Assembly (NCBI GenBank): GCA_001917435.1
Contig: MNEA01000096.1
Coordinates: forward strand, 1-43,013
Direction: 5' to 3'
Length of the DNA stretch: 43,013 nucleotides
Source of the DNA: Acidobacteria bacterium 13_2_20CM_2_57_6
GTDB lineage: Bacteria > Acidobacteriota > Terriglobia > Acidiferrales > UBA7541
Part shown: in pieces, positions 15,384 to 24,001 of the stretch
Layout: each line of letters begins with the position of its first letter
Position numbering within the stretch: the first letter of the stretch is position 1
Program-made: the position numbers and the translations under genes
The notes under the pieces: model-generated
Told to the model about the DNA's origin: nothing
The model's input: only the letters and a program-made list of their open reading frames with translations
The model's database searches: none

Positions 15384-15936
15384 CCTCTTCCTGATGTTCA
15401 CCCAGCGGCTGAACACGCTGGGCGTACCCTACATGGTCAGTGGGAGCGTGGCGGTCATCATTTACGGCGAGCCGCGTTTGACCCATGATGTGGATTTGAT
15501 CGTGGTGCTGGATCGAGCGCACATTGCCCGGCTGCCCGAGGTATTCCCGCCGGCAGAGTTCTACTGTCCGCCGACCGAGGTTATTGCCGTGGAAGCGGTG
15601 CGTGAACAGCGCGGACACTTCAATATTATTCACCATGAGACCGGTTTCAAAGCGGACGTGTATCTGAGCGGGCGAGATCCGTTGCACGCTTGGGGACTGA
15701 TGCGGGCGCGGAAGCTGGAAGTGGAGGGTCAAGAGCTCGTCGTTGCCCCTCCCGAGTATGTCATCGTGCGCAAGCTCGAATACTACCGGGAAGGCGGCTC
15801 GGAGAAGCACTTGAGGGACATTCGCTCCATGCTCGACACATCCCCCGAGGCGATCCAAATCGCCGAACTTGAACAACAGATTGCCGCTCGCGGCCTGCAG
15901 GAAGCGTGGCGGCAAGTGCAGCAGCGCACGGATTAA
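15370..15936 (+). CDS. Nucleotidyltransferase-fold protein (MNT/AbiEii-like)
   Basis: This 188-residue protein carries the polymerase-beta-type signature: GS at 25-26, a YG pair, then RLTHDVDLIV with D40 and D42 as metal ligands. Residues about 70-160 keep a third acidic strand candidate (FKADVYLSG) and the block PPEYVIVRKLEYYREGGSEKHLRDI common to AbiEii-type and DUF6036-type transferases. It overlaps the upstream 61-residue gene by 14 bp. Related transferases act as toxins that modify tRNA or proteins, or as antibiotic-modifying enzymes. A toxin-antitoxin pair is an inference from size, order and overlap. Confidence 0.82.
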   Translation: MPEANLFLMFTQRLNTLGVPYMVSGSVAVIIYGEPRLTHDVDLIVVLDRAHIARLPEVFPPAEFYCPPTEVIAVEAVREQRGHFNIIHHETGFKADVYLSGRDPLHAWGLMRARKLEVEGQELVVAPPEYVIVRKLEYYREGGSEKHLRDIRSMLDTSPEAIQIAELEQQIAARGLQEAWRQVQQRTD

Positions 15937-16203
15937 CTTCTCTCAGCCCCCCGATTTTGCGCCTTGTCTCCTCTGCATGGTGCCTTCAGGGTCGAAAGAC
16001 GCAGGGTCGCAATCACGGCTGACCTAAAAACAAAGGACGTAGCGCGGGAATGGGCATTTTTTGCACTGTACGGGCTTTCCTGAGGTTTCGCGGGCCGGAG
16101 GCCCTATGGGACACTTACATGAAACACCGGGGGTATCTTAAATCTTCTACGGATCGCGGGGCGCGGACCACGGGGCACGCATCACGCAAAAGGCAACTCC
16201 TCC
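15937..16203. other. Convergent intergenic region, no gene seen
   Basis: This gap lies between two converging genes. It holds a degenerate 7-bp tandem repeat at its end and an AT-rich GGGCATTTTTTGCAC tract near 16052, but no clear hairpin with a T-run. A short open frame crosses the repeat and is not credible as a gene. Confidence 0.5.
16150..16191. repeat. Degenerate heptanucleotide tandem repeat (about six units)
   Basis: Cut every seven bases, the sequence reads cggatcg, cggggcg, cggacca, cggggca, cgcatca, cgcaaaa. Every unit starts with CG and most resemble CGGACCA. It is intergenic, between converging genes. Such degenerate 7-bp arrays occur in some large soil-bacterial genomes and probably arise by slippage. 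Confidence 0.55.
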
Positions 16204-16872
16204 TCACGCGCCAAGCCGCCGAACCCAAATTCGGCTAGTGGCAGGTTTTCCCAGGTGCATCGTCTTACCATTGGAGCGCAGCGTCATCGTTTCATCGTAC
16301 TCGCGCTTTAGTACTTCCACGGTGGTCGAAGGCCGCAGGTGCAGCCCGTCGAGGAATTCCAGAAATTGTGCGTCCTTCTCGTAAACGCAAAGGATCTCAC
16401 CCGCTTCCTTGGCACGCAAATCGGCGAGCAGCACCGCACCTTGCTTCCGAAGCTGGGCAATTCCCCCGCGCATCGGGACGCCATGCGGGCAGCTCTTTTT
16501 GTCGCCAAATCGCTTGAGCAGCAGCGCTTCCACTTCCGGAGAAATCGCGTGTTCCAGTTGCTCGGCTTCGTCGTGAGCCTTCGCCCACGACAGTCCGATC
16601 ACCTCGGTCAACAGCATCTCCGCGAGCTGATGCCTTAACGCCAGATGGTCCGCTCGCTTGCGGCCTTTTTGCGTCAGCTCGATTCGCCCGCTGCGTTCCA
16701 CGCGTACGTGGCCATCGCGCGTCATGCGCTTCAATGCCGCGGTCACGGCGGGCGGAGTCACGTTCAACTCCTCGGCGAGCCGCGCGCTGATGGGCATCTG
16801 GTCCTCTTCCAGCATTTCCCAGATGGCCTTCAGATAGTCTTCCTGCGATACGCTGGTTTTTTCTCGACGCAA
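16204..16872 (-). CDS. DtxR/MntR-family metal-dependent transcriptional regulator
   Basis: This 222-residue regulator has an N-terminal winged helix (about 8-70: SQEDYLKAIWEM, ISARLAEELNVTPPAVTAALKRM), a dimerisation and metal-binding domain with HDEAEQLEHAIS (100-111) and CPHGVPM (128-134), and a C-terminal FeoA/SH3-like domain (about 150-222). It should repress metal uptake or efflux genes when loaded with Fe(II) or Mn(II). The TTG at 16872 has AGGGG six bases upstream and lies 8 bp after the phosphatase stop, so it is probably the last gene of the pdx operon. No target operator was recognised. Confidence 0.92.
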   Translation of the reverse strand: MRREKTSVSQEDYLKAIWEMLEEDQMPISARLAEELNVTPPAVTAALKRMTRDGHVRVERSGRIELTQKGRKRADHLALRHQLAEMLLTEVIGLSWAKAHDEAEQLEHAISPEVEALLLKRFGDKKSCPHGVPMRGGIAQLRKQGAVLLADLRAKEAGEILCVYEKDAQFLEFLDGLHLRPSTTVEVLKREYDETMTLRSNGKTMHLGKPATSRIWVRRLGA

Positions 16873-16880
16873 TGCAGCCC

Positions 16881-17348
16881 CTATCTTGTCGCCGTTTTGT
16901 TCTGCCGGCTCTCTCTCAGGCCCAGAGCCAGTTGGTTCACGCGCCGCCGGATGCCTTCAAATACGCGCTGATAGGTTTCCGGCGTGTCGCCATACGGATC
17001 CTGCACAATCCAGTCTTCGACTTTATCGTGATCCCAGAAGGTATCTTCGATGGGCGTGCCCGTCATGTTGATGATGATGTCCGCCGCATCGGCAGCTTCG
17101 CGCGTGAGTGCATTGGAGGTCAAACCGTTCGGAGAGTAGCCGTTCTGCAGCAATGTGTCCTTCGTTTGCTCGGCAATGTAACCCAGCGGGATCAGGCCCG
17201 CACTGGAGGGTTCGATCACATCGGCGGCGTCATAGCGCGCGATCGCTTCCGCCATGGGGCTCCGGCAGGCGTTGCCAATGCACACGAATAGCACACTCGT
17301 CCGGCTGGAACGCCGGGCACCAGAATCTGCCTTCTGTTCTTTTCCCAC
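16881..17348 (-). CDS. Low-molecular-weight phosphotyrosine phosphatase / arsenate reductase family
   Basis: The protein has 155 residues. The phosphate-binding loop C23-IGNA-C28-R29-S30 fits CX5R, and D117-P118 in VQDPYGD supplies the general acid. These features are shared by low-molecular-weight protein tyrosine phosphatases and thioredoxin-coupled arsenate reductases. The text INMTGTPI after the mid-region, and the lack of obvious extra reducing cysteines, make it impossible to choose. The GTG start lies 2 bp after the pdxT stop, so it is co-translated with pdxT. Phosphatase activity on a protein or on a small molecule is possible. Confidence 0.85.
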   Translation of the reverse strand: MGKEQKADSGARRSSRTSVLFVCIGNACRSPMAEAIARYDAADVIEPSSAGLIPLGYIAEQTKDTLLQNGYSPNGLTSNALTREAADAADIIINMTGTPIEDTFWDHDKVEDWIVQDPYGDTPETYQRVFEGIRRRVNQLALGLRESRQNKTATR

Positions 17349-17350
17349 GA

Positions 17351-17950
17351 TTAGGACTTTGCGCTGCCCGCCGCTTGGCTCACTCCCGCGGCGGCAAGGC
17401 CGAGGAAATGTTCATGCACAGTGGTGTCGTCTGTCAATTCGGGATGAAACGTAGCCGCCATGATCTGGTCGCGCTGCACCAGCGCGGGTTTGCCGGCGTA
17501 CTCCGCGAGAACTTTTACTCCCGGCCCGGAGCGCTCAATGATAGGTCCGCGAATAAAAACCATTTCGAGCGGCTCGCTCTTCAGTTTTGTTGGGCCGCTG
17601 ACTACGTCGCTGGCGATTTGGCGCCCGTAGGCATTCCGCAGTACGGTCATGTCCAATAATTTCAAGGAATCTTGCTTGGGATTTTTCACTTCTGTTGCAA
17701 GCAGAATCGCTCCAGCACAGGTCCCAAAAATCGCTCCACCCTGCTTCGCGAATTTCTCAATCGCATCCGCCAAGCCTTCTTCCTGCAGGAACTGCAATTG
17801 TGTCGTGCTCTCCCCGCCCGGCAAAATCAGACCGTCACAGCCCTCGAGCTGCGCAGGAGTCCGCACCTCTGCTGTTTCCGCACCGAGCCGCTGCAGCATC
17901 GCCGCGTGCGCTTCAAAGTCGCCCTGAACCGCAAGAATCCCGATTTTCAC
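17351..17950 (-). CDS. pdxT: Pyridoxal 5'-phosphate synthase glutaminase subunit PdxT
   Basis: This 199-residue class-I glutamine amidotransferase releases ammonia from glutamine and passes it to PdxS. The start is the GTG at 17950, with GGAG upstream; the open frame extends further, but the upstream residues do not look like the family. The N terminus KIGILAVQGDFEAH, the GGESTT substrate motif (about 45-50), nucleophile C78 in FGTCAG, and H169/E171 in TFHPEL complete the triad. It follows pdxS by 46 bp, the standard order, and is followed directly by the phosphatase gene. Confidence 0.95.
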   Translation of the reverse strand: MKIGILAVQGDFEAHAAMLQRLGAETAEVRTPAQLEGCDGLILPGGESTTQLQFLQEEGLADAIEKFAKQGGAIFGTCAGAILLATEVKNPKQDSLKLLDMTVLRNAYGRQIASDVVSGPTKLKSEPLEMVFIRGPIIERSGPGVKVLAEYAGKPALVQRDQIMAATFHPELTDDTTVHEHFLGLAAAGVSQAAGSAKS

Positions 17951-17996
17951 TTCGCTGCTCCGAATCCCATTCCATAAAAACTGATGAATTGTTTCT

Positions 17997-18917
17997 TCAC
18001 CATCCGCGCGTCGAAAGCATGTCCTTCTCTTCCATCTGGCGGACATCCAATCCCCGCATCGCTTCGCCCAGTTCCTCGTGCGCTTCGAGCACGGCTTTGG
18101 CATCCTCGAAATGCGTCGCCGCTTTCACCACGGCTTTTGCGCGTGTTTCGGGATCGCTGGATTTAAAAATTCCCGATCCGACGAACACCGCTTCCGCTCC
18201 CAGGCGACGCACCAGCGCCGCGTCCGCCGGAGTGGCGATACCGCCCGCCGAGAAATTGGGCACTGGCAGTTTGCCGGTCTTGGCGATCTGGCGGATCAAT
18301 TCGAGAGGCGCGCCCAGTTCTTTCGCCTCGTGCATCAGTTCGTCGTCGCGCATGGTGGTCAACTTTTTCATCTGGCTGACAATCGCGCGCATGTGCCGGA
18401 CCGCTTCCACCACGTTTCCGGAACCAGCTTCGCCCTTGGTGCGAATCATGGCCGCGCCTTCCGCGATGCGCCGCAGCGCTTCACCCAAATTGCGCGCGCC
18501 GCAAACAAACGGCACGCGGTAATCGTGCTTCCAGATGTGATTCTCTTCATCGGCCGGCGTCAGCACTTCGCTCTCGTCGATGAAATCCACTTCCAGCGCT
18601 TCCAGCACTTCCGCTTCCGCGAAGTGCCCGATGCGCACCTTGGCCATCACCGGAATGGTGACCGTGGCCATGATTTCGCGAATCACTTTGATCGACGCCA
18701 TGCGCGCAACACCGCCCTCTTTGCGAATATCCGAGGGCACGCGCTCCAGCGCCATCACCGCGCACGCGCCGGCTTTTTCGGCGATCTTGGCCTGCTCGGC
18801 GTTCGTTACGTCCATGATTACGCCGCCTTTGAGCATTTCGGCCAGGCCGACTTTCACGCGCCACTCATTCGATCCTTTCGTTCCGTTGCTCCTTCCATCC
18901 GCTTTCTTCGCGTCCAT
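17997..18917 (-). CDS. pdxS: Pyridoxal 5'-phosphate synthase subunit PdxS
   Basis: This 306-residue protein makes pyridoxal 5'-phosphate from ribose 5-phosphate, glyceraldehyde 3-phosphate and ammonia (DXP-independent route). The ATG at 18917 has GAGAGGAGA about eight bases upstream. Catalytic residues are conserved: D36 in [11 protein letters not shown]93 in [11 protein letters not shown] and K161 in [11 protein letters not shown], and the TIM-barrel phosphate loop [15 protein letters not shown] is present. It lies between a MocR/PdxR-like regulator (70 bp upstream) and pdxT. The length is close to the family norm, so it is probably fully functional. Confidence 0.97.
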   Translation of the reverse strand: MDAKKADGRSNGTKGSNEWRVKVGLAEMLKGGVIMDVTNAEQAKIAEKAGACAVMALERVPSDIRKEGGVARMASIKVIREIMATVTIPVMAKVRIGHFAEAEVLEALEVDFIDESEVLTPADEENHIWKHDYRVPFVCGARNLGEALRRIAEGAAMIRTKGEAGSGNVVEAVRHMRAIVSQMKKLTTMRDDELMHEAKELGAPLELIRQIAKTGKLPVPNFSAGGIATPADAALVRRLGAEAVFVGSGIFKSSDPETRAKAVVKAATHFEDAKAVLEAHEELGEAMRGLDVRQMEEKDMLSTRGW

Positions 18918-18987
18918 TTCACGTCTCCTCTCGGTTCTAAACTTTTTCGTCCGCCTAATCTTCAGCGGCTTTGTACACCAAATCTTT

Positions 18988-20532
18988 TCACACCAGCGCC
19001 ACGCGGCTGCGCTCCGCTCTGCGCACTCCGCGCTGCCGCTTGCGCATTTCAATCTTCAGCAACTCTCCCAACGTGGCGACGCCGCGCGCGATTTGCTTTT
19101 CATCCAGGCTGGCGAAGCCCAGCCGCAGCGTGTTCGGCAACGGCGCTTGCACGTAGAAATACCGTCCCGGCGCAAACAGCACGCCGCGTTCTTTCACGTG
19201 AATGAGCAATTCGCTGGCATCGAATCCCGGCGGCAGTTCCAGCCACAGGCACATGCCGCCTTCCGGGCGCGTCCAGCGGGTTCCTTCGGGCATATGTTTT
19301 CGCAGGGCTTCATCCAACGCCGTCAGCCGCGACGTGTAAACCTTGCGCATCTTGGCGACGTGCTTGCTGAAAAGCCCGCGCCGCAAAAACTCCGCGAGCG
19401 TAGCCTGCGCAAGTTGGTCGGTATGCAGATCGGTCGTCTGTTTCACCACCCGCAGCCGTTCTATCGCCGCAGCGGGAGCGACAATCCATCCGACCCGCAA
19501 ACCGGGAAACGCCACTTTTGCAAAGCTGTCGATATGAATGACCAGGTTCGAACGGTCGAGCTGCTTCAGCGAAGGAATGCGTTCCTCGCGCGCGTGCAGC
19601 CGCGCATAAATGTGATCTTCCACTATCGGAACCTGATGGCGCGCGGCCAGCTCCAGCAATTTACGCCGCGATGCGAGTGGCATCGACGTTCCCGTCGGAT
19701 TATGGAAGTCCGGCGTCAACAGGATGAGCTTAACGCGATTGGCCGCCAGCGTCGCTTCCAACGCTTCCAGATCCAGTCCCAGCGGTGTGCCCGGCTCGGC
19801 ATGCGTTTTCATAGGGACGCTCAAGCATCGTGCGCGCGCTCCGTGGAAAATTGCGACAGCTCCCGGGTACGTCGGATTTTCCATAATCACGGAATCGCCG
19901 GGGCGGACAAATGCTTTGCTGATCAAATCAAACGACTGCTGGCAGCCATCGGTGATGAGCAAGTTTTCATCTTTGGCGGCGATGCCGTCGTGATGCAGCA
20001 GCTCAAGCAGCGCTGCTTTCAACGGCGGATAGCCATCGGACGGGCCAAGATTCAGCACTTCTGCACCTTCACGGCGCAGCACGGCGTTCACGCACATCTG
20101 CAATTCTTCGATGGGAAAAAACTCCTCCGCCGGGCGCGCCATCACAAAAGAAAGCGCATTTTCCGGCACGTTGGCGGTGAGCCGGCTCAGGATTTCTTCT
20201 CCGCGTTCATCGGCAAAGAGCAATTCCCAGCGGATTCCGCCGTTGCCATTCAGGACCGGAGGCGCAGGCGGCGTGATCTTCAGGCCGTTGCCATTTCCCT
20301 TGATGAACGTGCCACGTCCCACGTGACCTTGAATCAAGCCCTCGGATTCAAGCTCGGCATAAGCATTCGCCACCGTCGTGCGGTGAACGCCGAGCATGGT
20401 GGCAAGCTCACGGCTAGCCGGAATGCGGTCGCCGGGACGCAAATCGCCTGCGTGCACGAGGGCGCGCAGTTGATCGCGAAGTTGGATGTACAGCGGAACG
20501 TGACTTTGAGGCTGGAGATGAAGTGGCAACAT
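18988..20532 (-). CDS. MocR/PdxR-like regulator: GntR DNA-binding plus aminotransferase domain
   Basis: This 514-residue protein starts with a GntR winged helix (about 12-80: [53 protein letters not shown]), then a linker and a fold-type-I aminotransferase domain (about 130-490). The PLP lysine lies in [14 protein letters not shown]. In PdxR proteins the aminotransferase domain senses pyridoxal phosphate and the protein controls pdxST. Here it is upstream of pdxS in the same direction, rather than divergent as in Gram-positive PdxR loci, so it may regulate its own transcript. A catalytic aminotransferase role cannot be ruled out. Confidence 0.9.
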   Translation of the reverse strand: MLPLHLQPQSHVPLYIQLRDQLRALVHAGDLRPGDRIPASRELATMLGVHRTTVANAYAELESEGLIQGHVGRGTFIKGNGNGLKITPPAPPVLNGNGGIRWELLFADERGEEILSRLTANVPENALSFVMARPAEEFFPIEELQMCVNAVLRREGAEVLNLGPSDGYPPLKAALLELLHHDGIAAKDENLLITDGCQQSFDLISKAFVRPGDSVIMENPTYPGAVAIFHGARARCLSVPMKTHAEPGTPLGLDLEALEATLAANRVKLILLTPDFHNPTGTSMPLASRRKLLELAARHQVPIVEDHIYARLHAREERIPSLKQLDRSNLVIHIDSFAKVAFPGLRVGWIVAPAAAIERLRVVKQTTDLHTDQLAQATLAEFLRRGLFSKHVAKMRKVYTSRLTALDEALRKHMPEGTRWTRPEGGMCLWLELPPGFDASELLIHVKERGVLFAPGRYFYVQAPLPNTLRLGFASLDEKQIARGVATLGELLKIEMRKRQRGVRRAERSRVALV

Positions 20533-20758
20533 TGTCTCTCACCTTCGGCCAATTCTACCAGATATTGGACTGCTGCAAGAGCCAATTTGTCTTCCAGCAG
20601 CCTGGCCGGCTGGCCCGCACAGCGATGTACCTGGCAGCACGTTCGCGAACGAGGCCGCTATCCTAACGCAGACTGGACGCGGTCCGGCTTGGAGCCCAAC
20701 AAGCCCACTGCTCCGGTTAGGACTTGTCGGGAGTTGGGAGCGGTCATTCAAAGCGGAG
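20533..20758. other. Intergenic region upstream of the MocR-like gene
   Basis: On the minus strand, TAGAAT about 25 bases upstream of the start is a plausible -10 element, with GGTGAG as ribosome-binding site. CTGCTG and CAGCAG flank the region as a loose inverted repeat (about 20570-20600), a possible operator. Nothing else is identifiable. Confidence 0.3.
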
Positions 20759-20956
20759 CTAACTACCCAGGAGCCGCAGCATTCCGTAAACGTCGAAGAA
20801 GCCGTGCGCTAGGACAACTGGAAGCGCTCGCCGCGAATACGCATAATACAGGGCAAAAACCAGAAACTGAAAGGACAAGGAAATTGCACCTGCCCAACCG
20901 TAATTGCAGAGTCTTCGCCCTCCACTCTCTGGCAACCACGCGGTGCTGCAAAGCAT
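20759..20956 (-). pseudogene. C-terminal remnant of a CPBP-family membrane protein
   Basis: A 65-codon minus-strand frame ends at 20759 with a text typical of the last two helices of CPBP proteases: hydrophobic LSFQFLVFALYYAYSRRALP followed by VVLAHGFFDVYGMLR, where the His and Asp fit the third family motif. The first 20 codons do not match the family, and no catalytic EExxxR motif is present. It is therefore probably a truncated gene. It is not related in obvious detail to the CPBP-like gene at 9161. Confidence 0.5.
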
Positions 20957-20963
20957 TGCCGCG

Positions 20964-20991
20964 AAGTAATGTTAAGTAATGTCTCTTGACA
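20964..20991 (+). promoter_or_regulatory. 10-bp tandem direct repeat beside a TTGACA box
   Basis: AAGTAATGTT (20964-20973) is followed by AAGTAATGT (20974-20982), one helical turn apart, and a consensus -35 TTGACA stands at 20986-20991. No good -10 box is seen at the expected distance. A regulator binding two half-sites upstream of the DUF305 gene is possible. Confidence 0.3.
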
Positions 20992-21086
20992 ACGCCTTCG
21001 CTCTTATCGATGTCCGGTGCCGACTTCCAAGCACTGACCGGAGGCCCGTTTTAATTTGGCGAAATCTGACATAGGATTAGTCCACC

Positions 21087-21956
21087 GTGTACAAGGAAAA
21101 GAGCAAACCCTGGCCAAGAATTACACACTTCTACCGCTCGTTCGCGGAAATAGCTCGGAATAGCCGGCTAAGGCCCATGTTGGAATTTGTGGAACAAGTC
21201 GGGGCCGCTGATTTCGTGCACAACCTCTGCGCGTCCACTTCCCAGATTCGACTTCGCAATTCCTATCGGCTTCACTCTGCAAGGGGATCTGCGGTGTTGT
21301 GTGGCATGTTGCTCGCCGTAAGCGCTCCAGCAGATTTCTTCTGCTCCAGTGTGCGTTCACTGCAGACTGATGCGGCGAAGCCTGTTGTGGTGCAGCCGGG
21401 TGCGCCCGGTAAGCCGAGCAAGATGCTGCCACCATCGACCAGGGGCACCCTGCCGCCGCGGTCGCAAGCGGATGTGGAGTTCATGCAGGACATGATCATG
21501 CATCATGCGCAAGCAGTGGAGATGACGGCGCTGATTCCGTCGCATGCGGAAAACAAGGAGTTGCGATTGCTGGGGGTGCGAATCAGTAGCTCGCAGTCGG
21601 ATGAAATCAAGTTTATGCGGCGGTGGCTGGCGGCTCGGGGAGAACCACTCTCCATGGCGATGCCGGGCATGGACATATCCCACGAGTCGATGCATCTTAT
21701 GCCCGGCATGCTTACGCCGGAGCAGATGGACGCGCTGCGGAAGGCGAAAGGCGCCGAGTTCGACCACTTATTTTTGACAGGAATGATTCAGCACCACGGC
21801 GGTGCGCTGACCATGGTGAAGGATTTGTTTGACACCGCGGGCGCGGGGCAGGATGCCGAGCTTTTCAACTTCGCGACGGATGTGGACAGCGGGCAACGGG
21901 CGGAGATCAGGATTATGCAGACTATGTTGGAGAAAACTTTAGAGGAGAAACGATGA
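21087..21956 (+). CDS. DUF305 family protein, secreted
   Basis: This 289-residue protein (GTG start at 21087, AGGA upstream at longer than ideal spacing) contains a DUF305 domain at about 130-288: FMQDMIMHHAQAVEM, then EIKFMRRWLAARG, and in the second half FLTGMIQHHGGALTM. The HH pairs and nearby Met-rich text (SMAMPGMDISHESMHLMPGM) are candidates for copper binding; CopM of Synechocystis, a DUF305 protein, binds copper. A hydrophobic segment at about 68-85 (VLCGMLLAVSAPADFF) may be the real signal peptide, which would mean the true start is later. It overlaps the LVIVD gene by four bases (ATGA). Confidence 0.82.
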   Translation: MYKEKSKPWPRITHFYRSFAEIARNSRLRPMLEFVEQVGAADFVHNLCASTSQIRLRNSYRLHSARGSAVLCGMLLAVSAPADFFCSSVRSLQTDAAKPVVVQPGAPGKPSKMLPPSTRGTLPPRSQADVEFMQDMIMHHAQAVEMTALIPSHAENKELRLLGVRISSSQSDEIKFMRRWLAARGEPLSMAMPGMDISHESMHLMPGMLTPEQMDALRKAKGAEFDHLFLTGMIQHHGGALTMVKDLFDTAGAGQDAELFNFATDVDSGQRAEIRIMQTMLEKTLEEKR

Positions 21957-24001
21957 AACGAGTTCCCAGTCTTGCGCTGTGTGTATTTGGGGCCGCGCTT
22001 ATTCTCTGTTTCGGTGTGGGACGGATGCAGGCACAGACGCCTGCAACCCCGCCTCAGGCCCAGGCAGAGGCCCAGAAGTCTGCAACCGCGCCGGCCGCGA
22101 AGGAACCCGAGGAGGAAGAGGAGAATCCGTTTGCTCCGGAACCGGCCCCATCACTGCCGCCGGGGATGACGGGGTCGGATGCGAACGATCCGCGAGCCAA
22201 GCTGCAGCCGGGGCTGTATGACGCGGGCGAAGCGTCGGTGGGCATCAGGCACCTCCTGCTGCTCAAGAAGCCTGACGCGTTTCAACTGGGGTCCTCTGAT
22301 CCTGATGATCCGAAGGTGCAGAAGATTTTTGGCCAACTCAGGATAGGCAACAGCTCGAAAATTCCGAAGCCGATGCAGTTGGTCATCGCACAGCTGGCTT
22401 TCTCGAACTCAGACTTGGCGTTCCAGGGCAACCACCTGTTTCAAGGGAATTTCTATGGAGTGAATATTTTTGACATCTCAAATCCAGCGAACGCCACGCT
22501 GCTGACTTCGCTGGTCTGCCCGGGCGGGCAAGGTGATGTGTCGGCGTATAAAAATCTGCTGTTCATGTCGGTAGAGATGCCGAATGGACGACTGGATTGC
22601 GGCGCGCAGGGCTTTCCACCGGAGCCTCCCGCGCCCGCAGGGGAGGAGAAAGAAAAAAAGCGTCGTCCGCCAGCAGCGCAAAAGGACCGTTTCCGCGGCG
22701 TGAGGATCTTCGATATTTCCGATATCAAGAATCCCAAGCAAGTCGCGGCGGTGCAGACGTGCCGCGGATCGCATACGCATACTCTGGTGACGGATCCGAA
22801 CGACAAAGACAACGTTTATATCTACGTTTCGGGCACATCGTTTGTGCGTCAAACGGAAGAACTGGCTGGATGCTCGGGCGAACAACCGGACAAAGACCCG
22901 AATACGGCGCTATTTCGGATCGACGTGATCAAGGTTCCAGTGGCCGCGCCGCAGGACGCGAAGGTAGTCTCTAGCCCTCGGGTATTCATCGACCCGCGAA
23001 CGGGCGCGCTGAACGGCCTGAACAACGGCGGCACGCATGGCAAGAAGGGCAGCGAGAAGCCTGCGGACACGAACCAATGTCACGACATCACGGTGTACAC
23101 GGCGCTTGGGTTGGCGGCGGGCGCCTGCTCTGGAAATGGACTCCTACTCGACATCAAGGACCCGGTACATCCGAAGCGCGTGGATGCGGTAAATGATCCG
23201 AACTATTCCTATTGGCACTCGGCTTCGTTCTCGAACGATGGGAGCAAAGTCGTGTTTACCGACGAGTGGGGCGGCGGACTGGGTGCGCGGTGCCGTGCGA
23301 ACGATCCGAACAAGTGGGGCGCGGATGCGATCTTCCAGCTGAAGGACAATAAGCTGAGTTTCGCAAACTATTACAAGTTGCCCGCCGCACAGGGTGACAG
23401 TGAGAACTGTGTGGCGCATAACGGCTCGCTGATTCCCGTCCCTGGCCGCGACATCGAAGTGCAGGCCTGGTATCAGGGCGGTGTCTCGATTGTGGACTTC
23501 ACCGACCCGGCGCAACCCTTCGAGATTGCCTACTTCGATCGCGGGCCGATTGATCCAAAGATGCTTGTTCTGGGCGGCGACTGGTCAGCGTATTGGTACA
23601 ACGGCTACATTTACGCGTCGGAGATTGCGCGCGGGCTGGACGTCTTTGAACTGATGCCGACCAAGTTGCTGACGCAGAACGAAATCGACGCTGCGAAGAC
23701 GGTTCGGGTGTCTGAGCTGAATGTGCAGAACCAACAGAAGATCGAATGGCCCGCACAGTTGGTCGTGGCAAAGGCGTATCTGGACCAGTTGTGGCGGTCG
23801 CAGGCTTTGCCAGCGGACCAAGTTGCAGCGCTGCAGAAGGCGATCCAAAGCGCTGAGAGCTCGCACATGAGCAAGGGCAAAGTGGCGAAGCTGAAAAGCA
23901 TGGCACCGTCGTTGGAGAAGAGCGCCGCCACGGCGAAGAGTCCGGCAAACTCGGCACGCTTGCACGGTTTGGCGGACATTCTGAAGCATCCGACAGCCTG
24001 A
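21953..24001 (+). CDS. Secreted LVIVD-repeat beta-propeller protein
   Basis: The protein has 682 residues with a signal peptide (about 1-25, ending GRMQAQ), then a low-complexity Ala/Pro/Glu linker (about 26-70). The body is a propeller of LVIVD-type repeats: YGVNIFDISNPANATLL, RGVRIFDISDIKNPKQV, LLLDIKDPVHPKRV, VSIVDFTDPAQPFEIAYF and LDVFELMP. Such proteins are extracellular or surface-attached and of unknown function. A C-terminal helical region (about 600-682) is rich in Ala/Lys. It is translationally coupled to the DUF305 gene, so the two products are likely made together and may act on the same metal or surface. Confidence 0.85.
   Translation: MKRVPSLALCVFGAALILCFGVGRMQAQTPATPPQAQAEAQKSATAPAAKEPEEEEENPFAPEPAPSLPPGMTGSDANDPRAKLQPGLYDAGEASVGIRHLLLLKKPDAFQLGSSDPDDPKVQKIFGQLRIGNSSKIPKPMQLVIAQLAFSNSDLAFQGNHLFQGNFYGVNIFDISNPANATLLTSLVCPGGQGDVSAYKNLLFMSVEMPNGRLDCGAQGFPPEPPAPAGEEKEKKRRPPAAQKDRFRGVRIFDISDIKNPKQVAAVQTCRGSHTHTLVTDPNDKDNVYIYVSGTSFVRQTEELAGCSGEQPDKDPNTALFRIDVIKVPVAAPQDAKVVSSPRVFIDPRTGALNGLNNGGTHGKKGSEKPADTNQCHDITVYTALGLAAGACSGNGLLLDIKDPVHPKRVDAVNDPNYSYWHSASFSNDGSKVVFTDEWGGGLGARCRANDPNKWGADAIFQLKDNKLSFANYYKLPAAQGDSENCVAHNGSLIPVPGRDIEVQAWYQGGVSIVDFTDPAQPFEIAYFDRGPIDPKMLVLGGDWSAYWYNGYIYASEIARGLDVFELMPTKLLTQNEIDAAKTVRVSELNVQNQQKIEWPAQLVVAKAYLDQLWRSQALPADQVAALQKAIQSAESSHMSKGKVAKLKSMAPSLEKSAATAKSPANSARLHGLADILKHPTA

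Noticed and set aside
16050..16238. 62-codon frame between converging genes
   Set aside because: It runs through the 7-bp repeat array and into the DtxR gene, and has no ribosome-binding site or known similarity.
18580..20979. Very long open frame on the plus strand opposite pdxS and the MocR-like gene
   Set aside because: Its text is the antisense of two well-supported genes and is full of Arg/His/Gln-rich strings; long antisense frames are common in GC-rich DNA.
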